DNA from: Novosphingobium sp. ST904
GTDB lineage: Bacteria; Pseudomonadota; Alphaproteobacteria; Sphingomonadales; Sphingomonadaceae
NCBI RefSeq assembly: GCF_001298105.1
Contig: NZ_LGJH01000158.1
Location: 1-64,000 of the forward strand
DNA length: 64,000 bases
Direction of reading: 5' to 3'
Made by a program: the position numbers and the translations under genes. Position 1 is the stretch's first letter. The number at the start of each line of letters is the position of its first letter. Positions 45,660 through 53,001 of the stretch are shown here, piece after piece. The notes beneath the pieces are model-generated. The model was given only the letters and a program-made list of their open reading frames with translations, did not search any database and was not told where the DNA came from.

Positions 45660-46643
45660 GTGGATTTTCTTTTCTATGACTGGCTGGGTACGCCCGCCTG
45701 GTTCTGGCTGGCGTTTGCCGGCCTCGTTTTCGTACTGACCGCGTTCGATCTCGGCTTCCTGCACAAGGAAGACCGGGAAATGGGCATTGCCGAATCGCTG
45801 CGGCTCTCGGTCTTCTACATTGCCATCGCCTCGGTTTTCGGGGCGTGGGTCTGGTGGGCCAAGGGCTCGGAAGACGGCATTGCCTATTTCACCGGCTACT
45901 TCATCGAGAAGGCGCTCTCGATCGACAACGTCTTCGTGATCTCGATGATCTTCGGCTTCTTCGCGATTGCGCCCAAGTACCAGTACCGCGCGCTTCTCTG
46001 GGGCATCATGGCGGTGATCGTGCTGCGCGGACTGATGATCGCGGGCGGCGTGGCGCTCGTGTCGCAGGCGCACTGGGTGATGTACATCTTCGCCGCGTTC
46101 CTCGTGTTTACCGGCGTGAAGATGCTGTTCGCGAAAGAGCAGGATCCCGATATCGGCAACAACCCCGTGATCCGCTGGATTTCACGCCACATGCGCGTGA
46201 CCAAGGCGCATCACGAGGAGCACTTCTTCGTGCGCGAGAGGAATGAGGCAGGCAGGCTCGTCTGGGCGGCCACGCCGCTGTTCCTGGCGCTGGTCATCAT
46301 CAACCTGGCCGACCTGGTGTTCGCAGTGGATTCGGTGCCGGCGATCTTCTCGATCACGACCGACACTTTCATCGTCTATACCTCGAACATCATGGCGATC
46401 CTCGGCCTGCGCGCGCTCTACTTCGCGCTGGCGGCGATGGTGCACCGTTTCCATTACCTGAAGTATGCCCTCGCACTCGTGCTGGTGTTCATCGGCGCCA
46501 AGATTCTCGTTGCGGACTTCGTGATGGGCGGAGCGAAGTTCCCGCCGTTGATCAGCCTGGGCGTCACGCTGGCGCTGATCGCGGGCGGCGTGGGCTGGTC
46601 CTTGTGGAAGACGCGCGGGGAGGAGCCCCGGATCGGACACTGA
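45660..46643 (+). CDS. TerC/Alx family integral membrane protein
   Basis: A 327-residue polytopic protein. Diagnostic motifs are ALSIDNVFVISMIFGFF and NLADLVFAVDSVPAIFSIT, both with conserved acidic residues in membrane helices. The family is linked to metal homeostasis, especially manganese export, and to tellurite resistance. The GTG at 45660 has AGGTGA just upstream. A run of ten C lies 45 bases before it. No other ter genes are nearby, so an Alx-like metal role is more likely. Confidence 0.9.
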   Translation: MDFLFYDWLGTPAWFWLAFAGLVFVLTAFDLGFLHKEDREMGIAESLRLSVFYIAIASVFGAWVWWAKGSEDGIAYFTGYFIEKALSIDNVFVISMIFGFFAIAPKYQYRALLWGIMAVIVLRGLMIAGGVALVSQAHWVMYIFAAFLVFTGVKMLFAKEQDPDIGNNPVIRWISRHMRVTKAHHEEHFFVRERNEAGRLVWAATPLFLALVIINLADLVFAVDSVPAIFSITTDTFIVYTSNIMAILGLRALYFALAAMVHRFHYLKYALALVLVFIGAKILVADFVMGGAKFPPLISLGVTLALIAGGVGWSLWKTRGEEPRIGH

Positions 46644-46687
46644 CGCGTGGCTATGAACGGATGAGGCGCCCTGCTAGGGCATAGGCC

Positions 46688-47236
46688 ATGGCGCGCCTCA
46701 TCCTGTTCAACAAGCCCTACGATGTCCTCTCGCAGTTTACGGATGTGCGCTCGCCCACGCCGCGCGCAACGCTGTCGGACTATATCGACGTGCCCGGAGT
46801 CTACCCGGCAGGCCGGCTTGACCGTGACAGTGAGGGATTGCTGCTGCTGACCGATGATGGGCGGCTCCAGTCACGGATCGCCGATCCGAAATTCAAGATC
46901 GCCAAGACTTACTTCGCACAAGTGGAGGGAGAGCCCGACGAGCCGGCGCTGGAGGCGCTGCGCAAGGGGGTGATGCTCAACGATGGGCCGACCCGCCCGG
47001 CAAGGGCAGAGCGTCTGGACGATCCGCAGCTCTGGCCGCGCAATCCGCCGGTGCGTTTCCGCAAGACGGTGCCGGACTGCTGGATAGAGCTGTCCATCAC
47101 GGAAGGTCGCAACCGGCAGGTGCGCCGCATGACTGCGGCGATCGGCCATCCCACCCTGCGCCTCGTGCGCCAGCGGGTGGGCGAGTGGGCGCTGGATGGC
47201 CTCGCGCCGGGTGAATGGCGCGAGGTTTCTGTCTGA
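46688..47236 (+). CDS. RluE-type 23S rRNA pseudouridine synthase
   Basis: A 182-residue enzyme of the RsuA/RluE group. It lacks an S4 domain and opens ILFNKPYDVLSQFTD. The catalytic loop is GRLDRDSEGLLLLTDDG with the catalytic Asp, and the C-terminal EGRNRQVRRMTAAIGHPTLRL is typical. By homology to RluE it would modify 23S rRNA near U2457. Confidence 0.92.
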   Translation: MARLILFNKPYDVLSQFTDVRSPTPRATLSDYIDVPGVYPAGRLDRDSEGLLLLTDDGRLQSRIADPKFKIAKTYFAQVEGEPDEPALEALRKGVMLNDGPTRPARAERLDDPQLWPRNPPVRFRKTVPDCWIELSITEGRNRQVRRMTAAIGHPTLRLVRQRVGEWALDGLAPGEWREVSV

Positions 47237-47258
47237 CGACCTGAGCGCGCGTGGACGC

Positions 47259-48245
47259 TCAGCGGGTGCCGAGATCGCCCTTGCCCACCGTGCCGCTGGC
47301 CATTTCCAGCATTCGGTCGAGGCTGCGCTTGGCATCGAGGCGGAGCTGTTCCTCGATCTCGATGCGCGGCTCCAGATCGCGCAGGGCGACGTAGAGCTTC
47401 TCCATCGTGTTGAGCGCCATGTAAGGGCAGATGTTGCAGTTGCAGTTGCCGTCCGCACCCGGCGCGCCGATGAAGGTCTTGTTCGGGATCGCGAGCTGCA
47501 TCTGGTGAATGATGTGCGGCTCGGTGGCGACGATCAGCGTATCACCGGGAATCGTCTTCGCATACTGAAGGATGCCGCTGGTCGAGCCGACGTAATCGGC
47601 ATGGTCGACGATGTGCGGCGGGCATTCCGGATGCGCGGCGATCGGCGCCGTGGGATGTTGCGCCTTGAGCTTGAGCAGTTCGGTTTCCGAAAATGCCTCA
47701 TGCACGATGCAGACGCCGGGCCAGAGCAGCATTTCGCGGTCGAACTTGCGGCTGAGGTAGCCGCCGAGGTGGCGGTCCGGGCCGAAGATGATCTTCTGGT
47801 CGGCGGGAATCTGCTGGAGGATCGTCTCGGCGCTGGAACTGGTGACAATGATGTCGGACAGCGCCTTCACCTCGGTCGAGCAGTTGATGTAGGTGAGCGC
47901 GATGTGATCCGGATGCGCTTCGCGGAAGGCCTTGAACTTCTCCGGCGGGCAGGAATCCTCAAGGCTGCAACCGGCTTCGAGATCGGGCAGGACCACGATC
48001 TTGTTCGGCGAGAGGATCTTGGCGGTTTCGGCCATGAACTTCACGCCGCAGAAGGCGATCACTTCGGCGTCGGTTTCGGCGGCCTTGCGGCTGAGTTCGA
48101 GACTGTCGCCCACGAAGTCGGCAATGTCCTGAAGTTCGGGGCGCTGGTAGTAATGCGCGAGGATGACCGCGTTGCGTTCCTTGCGCAGCCGTTCGATTTC
48201 GGCGCGCACGTCGATACCGGAAAGGTCGGCGGGCATTACGGTCAT
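47259..48245 (-). CDS. nadA: Quinolinate synthase
   Basis: NadA condenses iminoaspartate and dihydroxyacetone phosphate to quinolinate in NAD synthesis, using a [4Fe-4S] cluster. The 328-residue protein carries ILAHYYQRPELQDIADFVGDS, FCGVKFMAETAKIL, AGCSLEDSC, WPGVCIVHE and CNCNICPYM. AGAGGGA precedes the ATG at 48245. No nadB or nadC is nearby. Confidence 0.96.
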   Translation of the reverse strand: MTVMPADLSGIDVRAEIERLRKERNAVILAHYYQRPELQDIADFVGDSLELSRKAAETDAEVIAFCGVKFMAETAKILSPNKIVVLPDLEAGCSLEDSCPPEKFKAFREAHPDHIALTYINCSTEVKALSDIIVTSSSAETILQQIPADQKIIFGPDRHLGGYLSRKFDREMLLWPGVCIVHEAFSETELLKLKAQHPTAPIAAHPECPPHIVDHADYVGSTSGILQYAKTIPGDTLIVATEPHIIHQMQLAIPNKTFIGAPGADGNCNCNICPYMALNTMEKLYVALRDLEPRIEIEEQLRLDAKRSLDRMLEMASGTVGKGDLGTR

Positions 48246-48357
48246 GGTATCCCTCTGTCTGGTCGCTCCGGTCACCTGCCGGAATCCGGCTGCCGGGATT
48301 TGCGGCCTATCTAGGGATGCTTGCCGCAATGCCCAAGGGAAATATGCGCTTCCCCGG

Positions 48358-49077
48358 TCAATCGCGGGCGAGGGCTATCCGGCCGACGAAATCGACCCAC
48401 CACGGCATGACCGCCAGCAGTTCCACCAGAACGTGCGTGAGGACTGCGCAGATCGCGACGGCCAGCGTTGCCGGATGTGTGCGGCCCGTCGTTTCGCGGT
48501 CATGGCGCGCGACGATCGCCACGACGCCAAGCTGGATCGCCAGCGAGAGCCATTCGCCCCAAGGCATGATGAAGGGCATCGGCAGTACCCGGCCCAATGC
48601 GGGGTCCAGCAGGATCACGGTAGATCCCAGCATGAGTCGCCGGTGCCAGTCCGGCTGGCCGCGCCGGGATACGGCCATCGTCACGAGCAATGCGAACATC
48701 GTCACGCTGACGATGCCGAGCGCGAGGAAGTAGGCCGGGCTGAAGAACGGCGGTTGGATGCCGAGCCTGATCGCCGTCACGTTGAGCGTTATGACCAGCA
48801 CGAAGATCAGCGGCACCATCACCGCGCTGGCCCAGCCGAGTCGGCGGTGGAGGGCTATCCCGCCATGTCCGGCGAGTAGCGATTGGGTCACCAGCAGGCC
48901 GAGCCACGCCAGCATCGCCGCGCCGTGCAGGTGCATGACAAGTGGAGCATGACGATAATCGGCCATGCCTCTAAGTGCGAACTGCGCGAAAGCCAGGACG
49001 ATGAAGGCCGACAGGCCGATCGCCATTTTCTGCCAGAACGACAAGGTGCCAAGGCGCACGCGATGCAAAGTTGCCAT
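48358..49077 (-). CDS. Seven-helix membrane protein, DUF2306-like
   Basis: A 239-residue protein with about seven hydrophobic segments. Conserved His residues stand out: LVMHLHGAAMLAWLGLL, then HRRLGW and DWHRRLMLGS. This pattern resembles DUF2306 and other small heme-like membrane proteins of unknown function. An AT-rich pair of palindromes (49133-49165) lies about 55 bases upstream of its start and may control it. Confidence 0.65.
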   Translation of the reverse strand: MATLHRVRLGTLSFWQKMAIGLSAFIVLAFAQFALRGMADYRHAPLVMHLHGAAMLAWLGLLVTQSLLAGHGGIALHRRLGWASAVMVPLIFVLVITLNVTAIRLGIQPPFFSPAYFLALGIVSVTMFALLVTMAVSRRGQPDWHRRLMLGSTVILLDPALGRVLPMPFIMPWGEWLSLAIQLGVVAIVARHDRETTGRTHPATLAVAICAVLTHVLVELLAVMPWWVDFVGRIALARD

Positions 49078-49132
49078 GAAGATTTCCCCGCCATCCCAAG
49101 AGTGGCGGAGTTTTAATGGATGTTCTCAAGTA

Positions 49133-49165
49133 AAATTACAGTAATTCTACAGATTACTGTAATTT
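49133..49165. promoter_or_regulatory. Tandem TTAC-N-GTAA palindromes, putative operator
   Basis: AAATTACAGTAAT (49133-49145) and ATTACTGTAATTT (49153-49165) form a perfect 13-bp inverted repeat around a 7-base spacer. Each arm is itself a TTAC-N-GTAA palindrome. It covers the stop of the MBL-fold gene and lies upstream of the membrane-protein gene at 49077. Such nested symmetry suggests two adjacent repressor dimers. An AT-rich terminator is the alternative. Confidence 0.55.
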
Positions 49166-50041
49166 ATCCATCAGAGACCATGACTCTTCATGGCGCTTTA
49201 CGAGGTTTCGTTTTTCCAGGTCAAGGAGATGCGCCAGTACTGAGCGCCCTGCGGCAGGCCAGAGCCTTTCGTCCACGCCCTTGTACATGAGCGGTACCAT
49301 CTCGGCGATGGTCTCTCGGCCGGCCTCGATCTGCCTGAGTATCTGCCGTTCGCGCTGGCGGCGATGGCCGATCATGCCGCGCACGAGCTGGCGCGGCTTT
49401 TCCACGGCGGGTCCGTGGGCGGGGAAGTAGATCGCGTCCTGCTCCCGCTCGTAGAGCTTCTGGAGGCTGGCGAGATAAGCGGTCATGTCGCCATCCGGCG
49501 GGGATACGACGCTGGTGGACCAGCCCATGACGTGATCCCCGGTGAACATGGCCCCGGTTTCGGGCAGTGCGAAGCACAAGTGGTTCGAGGTGTGCCCGGG
49601 TGTCGCCACGGCTTCGAGCGTCCAGCCCTCTCCCGAAATCGTTTCGCCGTCCGCCAGAACACGGTCGGGGCGATAGTCGGGGTCGAAGGCGGCGTCGGCG
49701 CGGGGGCCGTCGTCATCGAGCGTCAGCGGTGCGCAGCCGACGATCGGGGCGCCGGTGAGTGCTTTCAACGGCACGGTGGCCGGCGAATGGTCGCGGTGCG
49801 TATGCGTGCAGCAGATCGCGGCGATCCGCGCCTTGCCCACGGCTTCGAGGATCGCTTCGATATGCTCGGGATCGGCGGGACCGGGATCGATCACCGCTAC
49901 GTCCGCGCCGTCGCCGACGAGATAGGTCTGGGTGCCGGTATAAGTGAACGGCGAAGGGTTGCGCGCCAGCACGCGGCGCACCAGCGGGGCGATCCGCTCG
50001 GATACGGCATAGGGCTTGTCGATGTCTTTCAGCGCGTTCAT
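49154..50041 (-). CDS. MBL-fold metallo-hydrolase (LACTB2/glyoxalase II-like)
   Basis: A 295-residue protein. The zinc-binding motif is CCTHTHRDHSPATVPL, followed by ATPGHTSNHLCFALPE and FTGDHVMGW and YFPAHGPA, the full MBL set. A C-terminal winged-helix-like tail (SVLAHLLDLEKRNLVKRH) matches the LACTB2/endoribonuclease-like subgroup. RNase or thioester hydrolase activity cannot be separated by sequence. Confidence 0.88.
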   Translation of the reverse strand: MNALKDIDKPYAVSERIAPLVRRVLARNPSPFTYTGTQTYLVGDGADVAVIDPGPADPEHIEAILEAVGKARIAAICCTHTHRDHSPATVPLKALTGAPIVGCAPLTLDDDGPRADAAFDPDYRPDRVLADGETISGEGWTLEAVATPGHTSNHLCFALPETGAMFTGDHVMGWSTSVVSPPDGDMTAYLASLQKLYEREQDAIYFPAHGPAVEKPRQLVRGMIGHRRQRERQILRQIEAGRETIAEMVPLMYKGVDERLWPAAGRSVLAHLLDLEKRNLVKRHEESWSLMDKLQ

Positions 50042-50103
50042 GTGGCCGATATGGTCATTCGCCGGGCATGTGTCGAGACGCCCGGGTGGGGAGAGAAGCA
50101 GGC

Positions 50104-51582
50104 ATGGCGTCCGAAGCCGAGTTGATTCTGGTCATCGATGCGGGGACGACCTCGAACCGGGCCATGGTCTTCGCGCCTGACGGAGCCTTGCGGGCGCTGA
50201 CCCAGCGGCAATTGACGCAGCACTATCCGCGCGCGGGCTGGGTCGAACATGATGCCGAGGAAATCTGGCAGGGGGTGCTTGCCTGCGCCCGGCAGGCCGT
50301 GGCGCAAGTGGGCGGCGCGGCCCGGATCGCGGCGGTCGGCGTGACGAACCAGCGCGAAACGGTGGTTGCCTGGGACAAGAAGAGCGGCACCCCGCTCGCC
50401 CGCGCTCTCGTCTGGCAGGACCGGCGCACCGAACCGGCCTGTGCGCAGCTGCGCCGGGACGGGCACGAGGCGGTGGTCCAGGCCCGCACCGGCCTGCTGC
50501 TCGATCCTTATTTTTCCGCCACGAAGATGCGCTGGCTGCTGGATGAAGTGCCTGAAGTCCGTGACGCGGCAGATGCCGGAAGGCTGGCTTTCGGAACCGT
50601 CGATTCATGGCTGTTGTTCCGCCTTACCGGCGGCGCGCACCTGACTGATGCCACCAATGCCAGCCGTACCGCGCTTTTGCCGCTTGAGGGCGCTTGCTGG
50701 GACGAGGCGCTATGCGACTTGTTCGGGGTGCCGCGCGCGGCCCTTCCCGAAGTCTGCGACAGCGCGGGAGACTTGGCCATGGTTGAGGCGCAGTGGTTCG
50801 GCGCGGTGGTACCGGTCACCGGGATCGCGGGCGATCAGCAGGCGGCAACGCTGGGGCAGGGCTGCCTTGCCCCCGGCGCGACCAAGGCGACTTACGGCAC
50901 CGGTGCTTTCGTGCTGGCGAACATGGGCGACAAAGTGCCTGCCTCGCGTCACCGCCTCCTGGCGACAGTGCTGTGCCAGCTTGGCGGCGTGCGGACTTAT
51001 GCGCTCGAAGGTTCGGTCTTCGTGGCGGGTAGCCTTGTGCAATGGCTGCGCGACAGTCTCGGCCTGGTCGATGCTGCGGCCGAAACCGAAGTTCTCGCCC
51101 GCTCGGTGCCGGATTGTGGCGGCGTGGTCATCGTACCGGCGCTGTCGGGATTGGGGGCGCCGCACTGGCGGGCGGAGGCGCGGGCTTCTATCACCGGGCT
51201 TTCCTTCGCCAGTTCGCGCGCGCACCTGGCCCGTGCGGCGCTGGAGGCCATGGCGATGCAGACCCGCGACCTTGCCGAAGCGTTCGCCGCAGACGGTGCG
51301 CGCTGGACTTCGCTCAGGATCGATGGCGGCATGAGCGCAAACGACTGGATGGCGCAGGATATCGCCGATGTGCTGGACCTCACGGTGGAGCGTCCGGAAT
51401 TCGTCGAAACCACTGCGCTTGGTGCTGCGGTGCTGGCTGCGCACGGCGCGGGGCTGTTCCCGTCGTTGGTGGCAGCGGTAGAGGCCATGGGCGGAAAGCG
51501 CCGGGCATTTTCGCCCGATATGGCGGGAGCGGTGCGCGACGAGCGCGTCAGGTTGTGGGAAAAGGCGCTGGCTTCGGTTTGA
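50104..51582 (+). CDS. glpK: Glycerol kinase
   Basis: A 492-residue FGGY kinase that makes glycerol 3-phosphate. N-terminal LVIDAGTTSNRAMVF, then VGVTNQRETVVAWD and VWQDRRTEPAC, are classical glycerol-kinase motifs. The C-terminal FGGY region has RIDGGMSANDWMAQDIAD and ETTALGAAVLA. The ATG at 50104 gives the standard N-terminus. No glpF or glpD is adjacent. Its 3' end overlaps the convergent DUF1465 gene by 35 bases. Confidence 0.95.
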   Translation: MASEAELILVIDAGTTSNRAMVFAPDGALRALTQRQLTQHYPRAGWVEHDAEEIWQGVLACARQAVAQVGGAARIAAVGVTNQRETVVAWDKKSGTPLARALVWQDRRTEPACAQLRRDGHEAVVQARTGLLLDPYFSATKMRWLLDEVPEVRDAADAGRLAFGTVDSWLLFRLTGGAHLTDATNASRTALLPLEGACWDEALCDLFGVPRAALPEVCDSAGDLAMVEAQWFGAVVPVTGIAGDQQAATLGQGCLAPGATKATYGTGAFVLANMGDKVPASRHRLLATVLCQLGGVRTYALEGSVFVAGSLVQWLRDSLGLVDAAAETEVLARSVPDCGGVVIVPALSGLGAPHWRAEARASITGLSFASSRAHLARAALEAMAMQTRDLAEAFAADGARWTSLRIDGGMSANDWMAQDIADVLDLTVERPEFVETTALGAAVLAAHGAGLFPSLVAAVEAMGGKRRAFSPDMAGAVRDERVRLWEKALASV

Positions 51583-52054
51583 GCGTATCGGCGAGCCGGC
51601 GTTCGATCCGTTCGCGCAGGCGCTCGATCCCGCTGGGCTCGGCCTCTTCGGTGAGCCGCCAGCGCTGGTCCAGCCTCATGAGCCGGTCGTAGAACCGGCG
51701 GGTCGTTTCCACCAGTTCGGCAACCTGCGGTTCGAGCAGGGCGAGCTGGGCGGGTTCGGAGTTGCGCAGCATGGACGAAAGCCGGCCATGGCGGCGAAGC
51801 TGGAATTCGGTAAGTTCGCCCATGAAGTACGCCCGGTGGTTCAGCAGCCAGGCAATCGCGTGCATCATGCGGGTGGTGGTGCGCAGGCCCTCGCTCGAGA
51901 GCGCGACACGGGCGAGATCCTCTTCCGCCATCGAGCCTTCAAGGCGGCGCGCCAGCGTGAAGGCGTGGCGCACCTCGTCCGAAAGCACCAACGCCTCGCA
52001 ATAGAGCGCCTCGACGATGCGCGGGTTTATGGTCGCGGAATTGGGCATCGGCAT
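51548..52054 (-). CDS. DUF1465 protein, homologue of the CtrA-degradation regulator RcdA
   Basis: A 168-residue helical protein. Conserved stretches are RIVEALYCEALVLSDEVRHAF, TTTRMMHAIAWLLNHRAYFMGE and RRFYDRLMRLDQRW. RcdA in Caulobacter is an adaptor for ClpXP turnover of the cell-cycle regulator CtrA; the same role here is inferred by family. It is followed by DUF465 genes and ptsP, an arrangement consistent with sphingomonads. Confidence 0.85.
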   Translation of the reverse strand: MPMPNSATINPRIVEALYCEALVLSDEVRHAFTLARRLEGSMAEEDLARVALSSEGLRTTTRMMHAIAWLLNHRAYFMGELTEFQLRRHGRLSSMLRNSEPAQLALLEPQVAELVETTRRFYDRLMRLDQRWRLTEEAEPSGIERLRERIERRLADTLKPKPAPFPTT

Positions 52055-52183
52055 TCATATTTCGGAACAGCGAGTCCCGGGCAACTGGCCGAATGCCATT
52101 TTCCGAAGCAAATCGGGCGTTGTCCCCGTTCGGCACGCTTTTCCGAACCTAGCGTCCGGTTCGCCTTGTCGTGATTGTGCCAG

Positions 52184-52399
52184 TCAGGCGATGATGTCGG
52201 GGATCAGATAATCTTCGATCACCGAAATCTGGTCCTTGAGCCTGAGCTTGCGCTTCTTGAGGCGGGCGATTTGCATCTGGTCGCCGGCACCGGCGGCATT
52301 CAGCGCGTCGATCGCGGCATCGAGATCGCGGTGTTCAATCCTGAGAATTTCCAGGCGCTTGCGCATTTCCTCTTCGGTCACGCCGGAATTCCCTGTCAT
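52184..52399 (-). CDS. DUF465 (YdcH-like) small protein
   Basis: A 71-residue protein: EEEMRKRLEILRIEHRDLDAAI followed by IARLKKRKLRLKDQISVIED. The H-x-x-L-D and LKKRKLRLKD segments are the family signature. It is divergent from the second DUF465 gene and convergent with none. Function unknown. Confidence 0.85.
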   Translation of the reverse strand: MTGNSGVTEEEMRKRLEILRIEHRDLDAAIDALNAAGAGDQMQIARLKKRKLRLKDQISVIEDYLIPDIIA

Positions 52400-52603
52400 C
52401 GAATGGCTGTCATCATTGCGTCTTTCGCCGCCTCCCGCTTGACGCAGCAGGCGTGCGATTCACCGATATGTAGCATTAGCGGTCTTCGCAAGATGGGCAG
52501 GATGTGGTTCCATCCTTTTTGCGCCGCATCGATGATGCCGAGTCGCCAACAATGGTCGCCGGCAAGGATACGGCCCACCCCCCGGAAAAGAGGAGAACCG
52601 TCC

Positions 52604-52759
52604 ATGGATAGTTCGCACGTCAGCGCCTTGCAGCTCAAACATGCCGGAATCGAAAGACAGATTCATGACGAGTTGAGCCGACCCATGCCTGACGCCGTCA
52701 TGATCCAGGCCCTCAAGAAGCGAAAGCTGAAGCTGAAGGAAGAACTCTTGCGTCATTGA
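52604..52759 (+). CDS. DUF465 (YdcH-like) small protein
   Basis: A 51-residue protein with an excellent Shine-Dalgarno (AGAGGAGA) 8 bases before the ATG. It has LKHAGIERQIHDELSRPMPD and LKKRKLKLKEELLRH, a minimal DUF465 hairpin. It is divergent from the gene at 52184 and precedes ptsP on the same strand. Confidence 0.82.
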   Translation: MDSSHVSALQLKHAGIERQIHDELSRPMPDAVMIQALKKRKLKLKEELLRH

Positions 52760-52812
52760 GCCGGCGCGTCCCCCACGGGTCTGCCTGAAGGGACCGGGCG
52801 CCGCTCCAGAGG

Positions 52813-52894
52813 TGCCCCCCGGTGCGTCGACGCATCGGGGGTGCGTGCGCAATGGGGGGTGAGGCTGCGCAAATGGGGGGATGCTGCGCAAATG
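52813..52894 (+). repeat. Hairpin and three G-rich direct repeats upstream of ptsP
   Basis: A hairpin, CCCCCGGTGCG / CGCATCGGGGG (about 52815-52840), is followed by three copies of TGCGCAA(A)TG at 52846, 52866 and 52885. Two of these carry a GGGGGG extension. Periods are 20 and 19 bases. The array ends 107 bases before ptsP. Confidence 0.5.
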
Positions 52895-53001
52895 ATCGCC
52901 GGAGCGCGGGCTTGATCGCTGTGCGCGCCAAGGCGAACTAACTGATCTTTTAACCGCACGCTGCGTTCCCAAAGCGGACTCTTTGGGTTACTCGGGTTGC
53001 C

